Source: Undaria pinnatifida (Eukaryota; Sar; Phaeophyceae; Laminariales; Alariaceae). From it: 64,000 nt of DNA. Location: NCBI GenBank assembly GCA_012845835.1, contig JABAKD010000026.1:3302199-3366198 (forward strand), read 5' to 3'. The notes beneath the pieces are model-generated. The model searched no databases. It saw only the letters and a list, made by a program, of their open reading frames with translations, and was not told where the DNA came from. This document shows positions 33,914-47,500 of this stretch, piece after piece. The position numbers and the translations under genes are program-made. The number at the start of each line of letters is the position of its first letter. The first letter of the stretch is position 1.

Positions 33914-34553
33914 GATGGCCGGCCGGTAGAAACGTAACGCATCATGGCGTGGCCCGTCGGCTCAGCGTGCTGCTCTCGCTTCCAATAGTCATGTGAATAA
34001 CGCGCGACGGAATCAGCGAACCGCAATTCAGCAGCGTTGTCGACTAAACACTTCCCTCCCTAGCTGGGCTATAGGTGTTGCCACCTTCCATCCCGGGTAT
34101 TTGTCGTTTCCTCGTCTAACCCCCCGCCATGCCGATGGCCCGCGGGAGGTTTTTCACATGACTTCTCACTTGTGTTAGCGCCTGTATTCCCCTCCATATC
34201 GACGAGGGATCGCGTCGCCATAGTACCTTATCTGTGATTGGTTTGCCGTAGAGCCTTTCCTGCCGCCTCCCGCCACACCGGCGACATGCAGCAGGTTCTG
34301 GAGCCTTTTCTGCCCCCACCCGCCACACGGGCGGCACACGGCAGGTTTTGATGGGTGACTTTTGCCTTGTTGTAGGGTCTGCCTTCCTTTCAACTGCTTT
34401 TCTTCGCGTGTTCCTGGCTCCATAGCCAGAAGGATAGAGGTGTGGGAGTGGGTTCTGAGGAGCCGCATCTTCGACTCATGGTTTAGCTCGTAGAACCGGA
34501 ATTTCCCCGAATCTCCCATATTTCTGCATATGCGACTCATCAGGGTGGGCTAA

Positions 34554-34822
34554 TGTTAAGATACGGCCTCGAAAGGCCTTTAAGTACCTAAATTTGAGAT
34601 CATTTTGATGGGTTTCGTATGATAAGGTTGGCGTTTTATGTTCGGGAAAGTTAGGAAGTAGATCGGAGGCACGTGCCTCCGATCTCAGAAGCTATCCGGG
34701 GCTCTGGTGGAAACGAATAAAGCTACGTTTCTACGAAGGAAAAGAAAGTGAGTACTCTCCGAGGATCTGCTCAATTGGCAGACCTGCAGGGGGCACTCTG
34801 TGTCCCCACCTATAACTTCACA
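34554..34822 (+). repeat. Right LTR of TRIM element
   Basis: 269 bp; differs from the left copy by a roughly 17 bp insertion near 34580 and a few substitutions. Keeps the 26 bp palindrome (34660-34685). Confidence 0.9.
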
Positions 34823-37017
34823 GTATGGTACATACAACTCTCGGTAGCAAGTTGACTTGTTTGTGGTGAAATACACGCCGCAGACTTTCTTCTGAACAAT
34901 AGCCAAGGTGGAGCCCTCGAGACTGTACTAGAGAGAAAGACATTTCGTGCCCGCAGTTTCCTGACTGGTACATACTGTATTAATATTAACTTTGTAAATA
35001 CGTGATTTCGCTTATTTCCAATAGGTAGCGACTGCCTGTGATGCTCCATAACTCGCACGCGTTCTTTTCTTTCGTTTTTGCAATATTACGGAATGATACT
35101 CGCCCAATCCGCGCTAGAAGGTAATGTTTCCGCGTTTTGAACGACTCAGCCCTTCGTGTTTTCGTAGACCGATTGCTACTGGTAAACCGTAGGTACATAC
35201 CCTTTCTCGAGCTTTCACGGTTGTGAGCTCCACCATAGGGTTGTGAGCTCCACCTAGCATCATTATTACGAGGTGTGGGGGAATCTATAGCCTCATTTTC
35301 GTTTGTTTCGAATAGCCGCATCTTCGATCCCCTTTCCAATTCTGGATGTTTTGTTGACGACCTTTGATTGCCATTTGAGCTGCATCTACGACTATTCAGG
35401 TTGGCCTAATGTAATGGAGTGCCCTCCTCCGTAAAATGATAGTTTAGTCTATAGATTCGACGTGAAACCATGTCACTGTTGAGGTGAAACCACGTGATAT
35501 TAGATGTCACATTCACGTCAAGGCCATCATAGATGGGCGATAATGTAGGTGACGATGATGGGACGAGCAGGACGCCCCTCATCTCACTACCCTGCACTAC
35601 CCTGCACTACTCCAGCCCTGTTTTGTCGGCGTTTTAGCATTCTCTATGTTGGGAAATACTGCATAATAAGCTTTGAGTCTAGCCAGCGAGCCATGAGGAT
35701 AGATTACCAAAGACACCGGAACCCAAGAGGGGCACGCTTCCCAACACCGACCAACCACGCATACCATACTCGGAGTACATGTCTCATTTTCCTGTTATTA
35801 ACACTAGATAAGGCGTTTGCGATTTCCAACTCCTATTGGGTTGGAAAATTTGCGAAAACAACATTGAAACAGACGAACTTCATTGACCCAAGGCCAACGA
35901 ACTATAGTCTAATAATGAGATTAGGTTAGAACTAGAAGAAAATGCCACGAATGAATGCGTATTTCTAACCTATTTTTTTGCTGATTTTCGGGCGCGGGGT
36001 TGACATTAGATTGTGATGTACGACGGTTTCAACGCCATCTCAATGAATGTTATATGTTTCCTGCCCAAAGTGCGTACATCGCAAACATGCCAATGTTTCC
36101 GATTGTTGATTGCCAAGCTACTTTTCCTATTATGAATATGTAGCACGCCCACAATCAATACGGGCGTGTCGGTCGACACCAAAACTATCGTCCCTTGACC
36201 TCATTACAGCCCTAAATCCCTTCCCTATACTAATACCAAGTAATTCCCCCCAAAACACGGCTTTCCAGTTGCAAAGGCGTTAAGCTATTAATAGCAGCTT
36301 GCGTTGCTTCGTGTGGTTGGGCGACGCTGTAATCGTCAGATTAGTTTTGTCACATTTTCCCCTCTGCGCTTCCGAACGGGTTACGTTATAGACCAAGACT
36401 ATGATGCTAGTTTTTGTCACTTATAGAGCTCGCACCCGGCTACACTTTTGGTTTTGGTCGCAATCCTAGTAAGTTCTCGTGCTTTTCTGTTTAGTTATAT
36501 GCACCGCCGACATGAGATACTATGTTTCGCTGCGCCGGCACATTATTTTTGAATCTGTCCCTGAGCAAGACACACAGCCAGCCACTCGCGCGCGAGTAAA
36601 CGATTGCCGATAGTAAAAAAGGAGGTACCTCCCTACAGTAGCCGTGGGCGTTGTTCTTGCAATTCATGCCAAACCAGGTACCAGGTATTGCCGATGACGC
36701 CGGGAAAAAGGAGTTCCCTGGCGGCGTTTTGGTGGCAACTGCCTCTCCTACACCAAGTGCGTCATATCGCCACAAACATGTCAACAAATTTAGCATAGAG
36801 CCTATATATTTTCCATCGTCGTCCTCAGAGCTGCCCGCTAAAGCTGCTGCATGCGACTGACCCACAGACTAAGGCGCAGGACGCCATGTATTTGAGCATA
36901 TTTTCACTAGCTAGGAAAACATGTCCACGTGTCGCACATATAAAGCTGTCTTTTCTGCTTCACCATAGCTATACCATGAAGTACACGACTAAAATTCAAA
37001 ATAAGTGTAACCGAACA

Positions 37018-37415
37018 CTTAACGTATTCGGTGGTGAAAGCTCCTTGTAGGAACCACCGACCGCTGAGCTCAAGTCAGCTCCATCCCGTTTCCCATCATA
37101 ACGAAGGTTCTCATTCCGCAGGCAGAAGTGTCGCAAAAGGGTTCCTTCAAAACTAGCCAGGCAGCCTAGCCATCCTAATCATAATCGGATCGATCAATGT
37201 CAACAGGATTGGTTTGAAACCAAGCATTATGAAAAAAAAAAAACAATAAAAAAAGCAACGGAACCTTGACGACGTATGTATTTGGTGGTGAAAGCTCCTT
37301 GTAGGAAACATCCACCGTCCAGCTGCACTCAGATCAACCACGCTCCAACTCGCTCATCACTACGCTCATATCGCAAGCACCACAGCATCGCGACATCATT
37401 CCTTCAAAAACGGAA
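37018..37415 (+). repeat. Pair of direct repeats, about 140 bp each
   Basis: 37018-37155 and 37266-37415 share TGGTGGTGAAAGCTCCTTG, then TAGGAA, and a diverged remainder ending CCTTCAAAA. Confidence 0.65.
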
Positions 37416-38089
37416 CACAAGCAGCAAACGTCGTTCGTGGAAAAAAAGGAACGAAATTCCGACACCCAAATCGGATAAAATATGAAGAGGAATGGTTTGC
37501 CACCAAACTACAACGCCCATCAGAAGAGGTATGCATAACACAATCCATTGCGTGCCTCTGGCAATTGATTCAACACGCAACAACAACAACGAATTAACCA
37601 CGTGTTTGCCGCCCCCTCGTCTTTTCTTTGGCACGCGGAGTGCGAAGAGAAGCACCCGCCGCACACCCACACCCCACGCCAATCTGGCGACGAAAACCTC
37701 ACTACCAAAGTCTACGGTATGAAAATAGTACTACAGTACTATTATACTATCATGATAGTATTATAGCATTATTACAGCATTGTGTAATAGTATTATAACA
37801 GCATAATGATAGTATTATAACAGTATTATTATAGTATCATACGCCAATTTTCTCTGGCGAGGTTAGGTAACTCGCGCCAGTGGCTCTGCACCTCATTGCA
37901 AACCACATACTTCAAACCAGTACTAGAGTAGTATACTAGTATTAATACCTACTTTGCTTGGCGCAGCGCAACAAACCACTCCATCGTGGCGCATATCACA
38001 GGTAGTCAGTCACTCGCGGTGGTAACAGCAGTGGTTTCGAGCCGCTGAAAAATGAGTCCCTAATATAACTACTATTAATAGCGACCCCC

Positions 38090-38222
38090 CCCATGATATA
38101 CTGAGGGCTCAACTGTTTGAGGTGTCTCTATAAGGAGTATGGACGGTGCTCCGTATCGAAAGGGATACGTGGTCGATGATCAAATGACCAAGGCAAGCAA
38201 CACATGAGTACCCGCCCCCTAT
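38090..38222 (+). repeat. Dispersed repeat family E copy
   Basis: GAGGTGTCTCTATAAGGAGTA, CGAAAGGGATACGTGGTCGA and AAGGCAAGCAACACATGAGT recur at 63072-63195. Confidence 0.8.
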
Positions 38223-38309
38223 GATATTACAGCCTTGGTCCCAGACGCAAGACCACAAGTACCAACAGGCCTGCTCCGTCGCAGCCCGACCAGTGGCACC
38301 CCGTCGCGT

Positions 38310-38512
38310 CTAATCGGTTTTGTCGGACTCGTCCTTGGGCTTCCTTCCGAGTACGTAAACGAGGATCGTCATAACCACTGATCCCAGCAGCAACGCCGTC
38401 CAGGGTCCATACAAACCCATCCCGACCGGTAAGCTCCCGACCACGATGGATAAAGTGGCCACTAAGAACGTGTACGGGCTGGTCGTACGCACGTGCTCGC
38501 CGAGGCCACAGC
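38310..38512 (-). CDS. Antiporter exon 9 (C-terminus, stop)
   Basis: CGLGEHVRTTSPYTF, last two helices and a charged tail, TAG at 38312-38310. Confidence 0.9.
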
Positions 38513-41500
38513 CTGGGGGAGGCAGGGCGGGGGGAGGGCGGAGGGTTCAATGTGTGCTCTCACTAGCGAGATACGATACAAGGCCGGCGGCAGCGGGGCG
38601 GGGGCAGAGGACTTAATATTTCTCGCACTATCAATAGCTGGGATACAAGGCCGGCGGGCGGGCGGGGGGGTAATCATTGTTGTGGGTCGCCGTTGTCAGT
38701 CAGACCATAGTGGTATGACCCGCGCATCCCTACAAAGTTGGGACGGAGCATGTCGGCTTTTCACCGACCTGGCAGACATTGTTTGCACCAAGCGAGAAGC
38801 GCCGGGGGGGGGGGAGGGGGGGGGTCAATCTTCTCTAGCACAAGCAAGATATTATACAATGGCGGAGGCGGGGGCGGATAGCTCGATGGTTGCTCTCACT
38901 AACCAGATACGATTTGCAGTGTTTATGGCGACGTCGGATATTTGTGGGCGACAAACGTTTTGGAGAACCAGCCAGTAGCAGGATGACCACTGCATGAGTT
39001 CATAAATATGATAAGCAAGGTGAGTGTCGCAAAATCGAAAATGTGGCGGCTAACACGACGAACACGGTGACAGAGTTAGGCGCGTACGCGGGCATGTATA
39101 GTATGAATAGTAGAAACTGGGTAAAAAACCCGTGCGTAGAGGCTTGTGCGTACGGCGCCACCAAACGACGAGAAAAAAAAAGGTGCCGACTCCAGCCATC
39201 ACCACCATCCACACTGCGGCTGTCTACCACTAACCAACTTTACTGATCCATTATTATTACTGTTAATAATACAACTTACAACTATAATAATAATACCACC
39301 CTGGCTCAAAATATAGGGACCGTTCGGACATTCATGTCACTATCTTGGCAAGGCGAAAAAAAACAAATCGGGATTTTTTTTTTCTTCTCTATTTGCGATG
39401 AGCTGGCCCTAAATCACAACGCCAGAAACGTCCAGAATGACAAAACAATAACTTTCGTTTGCTCTCAGTGAGCAAGGACACTCGGAGCTTACCTCACGTT
39501 TGGTTTGCTCCGGTTGAAGGTCCTTCCGATGTTTCGTTTTTTTTAATTATTTCTTTACACCGAAATTGGAACTTTTCCCCCGATTTAAAGAAAACAAAAA
39601 AGTAGCGATAAAATCAAACGCGACCACCATTGGTCGTGTAATTGTTTCAGTTGTGCTTCGGTTAAGCGAATTCTAGGTAGCCCAGTCACTTTTCAGAGCG
39701 CGGTCAACGCATATTCTGTGCTGTTGATTACACTGAATAAATTTGATTGGGAAAAAATGTCATTTTGTTTTGGTCCAAAAAATTCGGAAATCGAAAATTA
39801 AACTGAGGTCGAACGAAAAACCGGGGACTTTACTGTCGTGTCTCCTGTACAAACTTAAGAATGTTCTACTTTCATGAAATAAACAAAAAAACACGACTAC
39901 CTGTATCGAGATGTAATCTTCGTCGTATCAAGCCAAACCAAAAATATATCTTATATTATGGGCGAAACGAAGTACACTACTATTAATACTACAACAACTA
40001 CTGCTCTACTACTACTGCTACTACTACTACTACAACAACTACTACTACTACTGCTACTATTACTACTACTACCGCCATATAAACATCAACACTACTCAGC
40101 TCCAAAAAGTAGACCTTACCGGTAGCCAGCGAGGTAAGAATAGTAGTGTCCGAAATGGGCGAACACACGTTCCCGAAAATCGACCCGCCGAGGATGCAGG
40201 CGAAGCAGTGGTGGAGGAAGTCTGCATCTCCACCCCCCAACCGCCACGCCAAGGGTCCGACGAGGGGAAACACAATGCCCATCGTCCCGAAGGTGCTTCC
40301 GCAAGCGTACGAAATCACGTAGCACAGAACCTGGTGAGGCGTCGTTGGCCGAGGGAAAGCACGGAGACTAGTTGATCAGCGCAAGATACCAATGTGCGAC
40401 TTTTCCTCCCTTGTGTGCCTTTAGCCCCTTGAAAACTACAGCCGCGTATTGGGGGAAGTACTTTTGCTGTGGTAACAAGATAAGAAGCAAAAGTTGCCAC
40501 GGCTACCCCGTGCAACACCTGTATTATTTTGGGTGATGGGTCTACCCCGAGACAAGACCCGCCGCAGGAGTAACCCCAAGCTGAGGAAGGATTGCATGTG
40601 CTGTGCTCGCTGAGCTCACCGATATCATTGCCGGGAGCACGTAGGCCTGAATGCCCGTCTCCAACGCGCCCGAAAGGTACTCCGCGGTTTGGACGTCTTT
40701 AACAACGCTTCCGAGAGCCCATGCGAGGATAAGCACGAACTGCGGCTCCAATACTTCCTATGCAGAAGGCGATGTCAAAAACAAGCAGCGGGGGTAGGAG
40801 GAACGGAGCACGAAAACCTCAGAGTGCTTTACTGGGAATAAAAAGGTTCAATTGCTGTGTCATGTATCAACTCGATTTCGGAATAGGCGGTGAAATTATG
40901 ACAGTAATGTCGCTCTTTGCAGCATTAACCATGCCGCAACAGCCCGCACATGCAACACCAAGTCAGAAGACGGCACATCCGATCTACGCGCGCCTTGCCG
41001 ACAGCACGCTTTCAAAACTCATAGTCCTCCGACTGGGATCGAGGCCATTGGCACGACCAATAAGGTATACGTAGACACCCCATTCCCCCCATCCCACCCT
41101 CCTCTGCTTGCCGCGAAACACCAACGTGCCACGAACGCCCACATATGCAGGATATGCAGACGTGTGTTACTATATATCGTGGAGGTAGCACTTTTTGGCT
41201 GAAAGTTTTTTTTTGTGAATGACGGGCTCTTTAACCAAAAATCGTTGGAATTTGTTATTTTTTGCAACGTTTTGTTGCATACCTACAGTAGGCCACGGGA
41301 CCGTTCATCGTCGACCATATTCGATTTCTTCCAAATCAGTTTTGCCTCAAAGGAGTATTATAGTATTGTAATATAGTATTATACGGTAGTATAGGGTATT
41401 ATAGGGTATTATAGGGTATTATAGTACCTATAATACCCTATAACACCCTGCTGCCTACCTACAGTAGGCCCAGAAATCGAATATGGTCGACGATGAACGG

Positions 41501-44500
41501 TCCCATGGCCTACTGTAGGTAGGCAGCAGGGTGTTATAGGGTATTATAGGGTATTATAGGGTATTATAGGGTATTTTAGGGAGTTATACGGTATTATAGG
41601 GTGTTATAGGGTGTTATAGGGTGTTATAGGGTACTATATGGTATTATAGGTACTACAGGGGCTTCGCCGGCGGCCTTAAACGGTCGCCGGTCGCAGACTG
41701 GCGTGATGCCCAAAATATTAGTAGCAGCTACTTGTATGGATGTGGTGAAAAATGGAGGTCACTACTTAATGCCAAGAGTTGAGAGTGCTCTCTATACTAT
41801 AATAAGTGGCGAGTTCGTTTGGTATGAAGACTGCCAGAAATAATTGTAGATCGCCATCCAAAATCCTACACACTCCGTAGTACGCGCGATCGAAGTATCA
41901 TACAGAGTTTGCAAAGATGACTTTCAGGAAAAAAAAAAAGTACGCTCACAGCTCATGTTTTCCACGACCTCGGATGTCTTCGATCTCTTGGCCGGAGACC
42001 GACTCAGCGGGCCCCTAAGGAAAGCTTGACAGTTGAAAAGATGCGAGAGAGTGGGAGAGTACTACTGCTGTTGTAGTGCGCAGCAGTGTGCTGACGATGG
42101 TCGTGGCAGCTGATGGGCGGTGGGCGACAACATCTAAAAAAAAAGTGGGACATAGCGGGCGCTTAGTCCCGCACCGCCAAGCACAACAGCACAGCTGAAT
42201 TTTTTTCACCAACAGGTACGCATATTGAGGTGTGAAAGGACACACGATACGTACGCGTGAATCATTGCCTTCAAGACAACCTGCGCGCACCAAAAGCAAA
42301 CAGCAACGAACAGCAACAAAACACAACCCCGCATACAAAAAGAAAAATTGTCTGGAATCGGTGGAATGGCCATTTTTCTCGATTGACCGCGAAATTATCG
42401 ACTGTCGATCGACTGATGCCTGGAACACAGCACAGCAGTTGTTGTGAAAAAGGACGTTGAGGTTGCACCCATGCAGATGCCTAGCAGGATCTTAGGCGAC
42501 ATGTGCCATGCCTCAGCATCCCCGTTGGTACTACCCACTATAGTGGCCCATGGCCGGTGCCCTCGTCCCAGTTGTCGCGAGTTGCAGGCTATACGCCTTG
42601 TCCAAAAAAACAAAAAAAGGAACCTCGCAGAGGTCTCCCATGTTTGCTGACACATAGCACATACTCCGGAGTACATGACATCACTACATCGTATATACGT
42701 CATCGCCACGAAACATGGACGGCGTGTTTGTGCCGGGCGGGCGAAGCATGTCGTAGACCTCGACCTTGCCGTCGCTCGCACAGGTCCCCACGAGGTCGGC
42801 GCAGGCAGGGCGGCCGACCCTTCCGGGGGAACGTAGGTAGGAGACCACGCCCCCGAAGAAATCGCGACAAAAAAGAGTAGTTCCTGCGACGAGCGGTGTG
42901 GGTCAAAACGCTGAGCGCAAGGCTAAGAAAAGAGATTTATGGGTATATCTATAGGGTAATATAGGGTAATGGGGCGTCATGAAAAAATTGGCGTGCGTTA
43001 ACCTCACCGTAGCATGCGTCGACCACTCAGCTGATAGCCAGCGATTGACTACTATTAATAGCTCAGTGGGGATGGTGTATCAACTACAGCAGGTCGAATG
43101 CTAGCTCAGTGGTGACGGTGTGCATCTGACGAAAGCATAATCTTGGGTTGGAATCATGGTCGATATGCACCACAACCCCTGGGCTATCACCAAGTGATTA
43201 CTGTACTTCAGTGGTTATGGCACAAATGAGAAAACAGATGCGCACCACAAGCACTGAACTACGGTCAACGCTGGCTGACAGCTCAGTGGTCATGGTGCAC
43301 ATCGAACAAAAGCGTACGCCGAGGTTTGAAATCCCCTCGTGTTTTTTCTTGCACCCACAATACGGGCCACAACAGACACACGCCACGCCAGAGGTGCCCA
43401 ACCATTGTTTCTTGCCCTGCAAGGTTCTTGGCTTGATAAAACAATGGTTGGTATACCTCACACAAAAACCGACTTACTAGTAGAGTAAGCTGAAAGTGCA
43501 AACACGATGAACTAACCATCCCATGGCCTAGGCATACAAAAAAAGTCAGATCGCAAAACAAGAACACGATATTCCGACGATTTTTGTGTGAAGCAGCCCC
43601 GTCATTCAGAAAACGGTTTCGCCAAAAAAAGGTATACCTCATACCTTAGTACCGACATCATAGGAGGCGCCAATAAAACGCCGGCGAAAGGACAGCAGGC
43701 ACCACAAGGACGCAGTCTTAGCGCTTGTCACAATCGGGTTGGACGGTCGGATTAGATGTGAACCGCAAACTCAGCCGTCACGGCATATTAAAACAAAAGC
43801 ACACCCTGGAGGTCGAAACATCCACAGACGGAATCGCAATAAAACGCTCGGCGATAAGACAGCAGTCTCCGCAAACAGCACACACAGTAGTCTTCGCCCT
43901 CGACGCGTGCTACGTTATGAGAAGGGTATATTAGGCACACCGGGTATACTATCACTAGGTATAGCAACCAATTATTCTGAGGTTTAGTACATGAGGAGCC
44001 CCATTCCGCACCCAAAATTTTGCCGTGGAGAGAAAATATGAAAGCTCAACCTGACAAACAACTCTCATCGCCTATTATATAAATATTGTGTAATATATAT
44101 ACGTCATCACGAAGAGTATTGTCAAACACAAACGGTGCTATTCGAACGATATTTGCAAGATATTGCGGTACTCCTTCACTTGGGAAGCCGTGTTTTTCAC
44201 ACATATTCACACATAGTTACATCCAAAAAATCTCCCCGTATCGTGCTAAAGTGGGTCCCGACGATGATATCGGGCGGTGTAGTCATTTGTTGACTATTGG
44301 TTAGTCAGACATGCTTCGGAAATAAAATGTTTCCCGTATGGTGTTAAATGGTATCCCGATGAAAGTAGTTTGTTAGTCTAATAGAGGAGCCGTGTTATCC
44401 AGAAATGCTTAGGCGCGAATTGATTGTTAGCCGTGTCGTGTTAAATTGTGTCCTGCCGATATTGGGCATCATAGATATTTAGTCTCATTGAGCAGCCGCG

Positions 44501-47500
44501 TTAGTCAAAAACAGTTTGGCCTAAAGTATTACCCGTGTCACAGCACGCGTCGCTTGCCACAATCGTGCTATACGGGCTGTACAGTACAACACAGTAGGGG
44601 GTTCCCAATAGTACCGGTATGTGCCAGCCCGATATACCCGCACTATTCAGGGCACCGGCACTACGGGAATAGGGCTACTTACTTATACGTAGAGACCTCC
44701 AGCGGTGCCAAGCGAATTCACCTGCACTATAGAGAGCAATGGAACTATTAAACCCGCAGTAGCGGGAGCCCCCCACTGTACCTTCATACCCTCCATCCAC
44801 GTGTCCATGGCCTCGGGCAAGGTAAGAATCCCTTGACCGCACACAAGGAGCAGTGACGCCATCCACCCCGCCGCGCTCGCCCAGATGAGCACCGACACGC
44901 TGTCGCAGTTGCTCAGGATGTTCACCAGCGTCTTGGGCACCTGGAGCGAGCGCAACAATCGTGGAACGAATAGTTACACGTTGCTCATTGCGTGCACGAA
45001 ATAAATGCCTTCGTCAGGGAAACCGAGCGATAAAGGGCTAGGGGGAGCAGCGGTAGAGCCGAACAGCGGCGCACGTTGAACACAAGCATGTCGTCATCGA
45101 TTCATCAGTCGACCGCGGGTGTTGACAACTCGCGATGACATTACGACGGAAACTGAAGGACACGACACCTATCATAGACACCTATCATAGAGCTGGATTG
45201 CGCATACAATTGAGTTAAATTGACACACGACATGCATGAAAATACGTAAAAGCGTGGTGGGCTTCAGCTTTATTTTCCCCATCCGCCGGAGGACGTATAA
45301 AAAAAAATAAAAACAGCCGACAGCCGCAAACGGGTTCCAGTATGGACGTAAACACAGGGATCGTTGGGAGATTATTATGAATACAAAACAGCGTGTACGT
45401 TTCCTCGGGCAGTAACACAACGTCGCTCATTCATCTACCGCCCTCCGGTCGAATGCGGAGGTATGTAGTACTTATCATCTACTCATAATCTCCCACAACT
45501 AAGTTTTACACCTAGTTGTTTGGTTGTTGGTTTGGTTGTTAGTGTTTGTTTGTTGTGTCCCCGAGAGGACCAGCCTCACGAGCCGGTAGTGAAATACCGA
45601 GGAAATCCAGCCAGAACACCGCAAGCAGTGCTAAAAAGGGGAGAACATGACGCTCTGCACCGCTTCCCCAAGCAATCACTTGCCCTGGCCTGAACTTCAT
45701 CAATCACACAATCCGCAAGTGGCGTAGCCTGGGATGTGTTTCAACGAAGCTGCCGATCTCACAGCGCACGTTTCTTTTCATTGTTAATTACTGTAAAAAA
45801 ACTGTCTCCCGTACATACGTAGCACAAAACGCCAACCTCACCTCATTTCCACCAGCTTCGATTTTGGAGATGCCATCCAAGATCATTCCTGCAAACGTCA
45901 CAGCAATGACGGTCGCGAATGGAATGAGCGCATTCCTCGACCTCAAAGGAGTTCCAGCTTTCGGCGTTATTCCTCCTTCTCCTCCGCCCCCTCCCACCTC
46001 CCCTTCAGGCTTCGACTCTGTTGCCGGGGTATTTCCGCCGCAATCCTCCGCGCTTGCCATCGGCCCGAAATCTCGCCCGCTAACCAACACAATCAGTATC
46101 AGGAGGAGGTAGAAGACCGGGAAGAAACGGTAGGGGAGGGACCGAAGGACGACGAGAAAGCCGTCCAGCGGTGGGGAAATCCCGAGCGCATCGAGCACCG
46201 CCTTGGTGTAACCGATCTGAAGTCCAACCCAGGAGGAGATAGGGGAGAGGGAAGCCAGGGCGACGCCGACGCTGTGGACCAGCCATGCAAACTTAGCGGG
46301 GCTTACCTGGAACAGGAGTAGCAAACCAACCGGTCTTTTGTTAGGGCGGAGGGAATAACATGTGACGTAACTATTAGTAGGCTCATATATTATGCTAGCA
46401 CTTACTTGGGCATTACAATTTTGTTGTTTGGGCATAACCGGGCATGGGCAAGGGCATAAACGATTGTAATATAATAACGTGACAAAATTGGGCTTTGCTT
46501 CGAGCACTAGGCTTATACCCATTACGCTAGCAATCACTTTTTCATAATCAGGCATTTATCACGGGCAAGTAAGTACCATGATTGCTTGCTTCTATTTCCA
46601 GCACAACGAGCACAATTGGGGGGGAAATGGCAGCATACTTTGTTAGGCTTCTCATCCAGCAAGAGGCAATACAAGGTACCTGGTATGCATTTAAGGGGAA
46701 GTAGCGGATACGAGCACACCCCACCCCAAACCTCTGAGGACAGCATCTTAAATAATCGACAGCAACTTCTCGTCAACGTGCCCCCCTGCCTGGCAGGTGA
46801 AAACCCGACGTGCTCCCTCTCAGCATTGTGCGGGTGCGAGGGTCATACCACTATGATCTCAACTCTACGGCCGTGCAGGATAACGAGTACCCCGCGCCCC
46901 TGCCCCCGACCCAGGTACATCATTTCAAACAATGGATAGCAAATGGCGGGGAAGCGGCCACGCAACAGACCCCCACCAACGATAACGCGAAATGAAAAGC
47001 AAAGGCATGCTGGATACTACTGTAGTGGTCTCTCTATAATAGAGCCGGTTGGCTGCTACAGTAGTGCCTGTGAAGCCGCATGGCGCAGATGGAGACAACT
47101 ACCACGTACTCAGTATGCGGAGTAGTGCCGGTTGCCGATATAGTGCCGTTATATCCCTCTACAGTGCACATACCGGTGGTACGTATACAGGGCCCTTTCT
47201 TGCAACACGACAACCATGGGTAGACTGATAAAACACAGCAGCTTTGGCGTAGATTTGTTTTTGCATTGAAATAAAACCACCCACAACGTTAGAAGAGCGA
47301 TTTCATCAACCGCGCATTGATAGGAAGGAGCGTGTCGCAGTACGAGCACCATTGAGCTGCGCTCGTATCGCACATCTCCCTTCACAATACTTTGAACGCA
47401 CCCCCTATCCCAGCAGCCCGCGGTAGTTGCGGTGGGTCGGTGCTGTAGCCATTATTTCTATTAAACAGGTTTTCCACCTTCGGTCTTGACCCCTTTAGAG

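Larger units (their letters stand above)
33636..34826 (+). mobile_element. TRIM-like miniature LTR retrotransposon
   Basis: Direct terminal repeats 33640-33892 and 34554-34822, both TG..CA, flanked by the duplicated target GTAT (33636-33639 and 34823-34826). A primer site TGGCGTCGACGGCAGGACC follows the left LTR after 2 bases, and a purine tract CAGGGTGGG precedes the right LTR. The 660 bp interior has no recognisable protein. Size and structure fit terminal-repeat retrotransposons in miniature, which depend on proteins from a full element. The shared primer site points to a gypsy element like the one at 23107-32404 as helper (inference). Confidence 0.88.
34827..38309. other. Gene-free interval between TRIM and antiporter
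   Basis: No gene recognised. 35290-35409 resembles the 3' interior of the TRIM and ends in TATTCAGGTTGGCCTAATG, so a second decayed relative may begin its LTR at 35410. Two direct repeats (37018, 37266) and a family E copy follow. The 124-codon frame 36491-36865 (minus) has no recognisable motif. Confidence 0.55.

Noticed and set aside
36491-36865. 124-codon minus-strand frame
   Set aside because: No recognisable motif, no supporting neighbours; length alone is weak evidence in this region.
42015-42906. Several 60-137 codon frames in antiporter intron 6
   Set aside because: They overlap each other on both strands, lack motifs, and lie between two well-defined exons.
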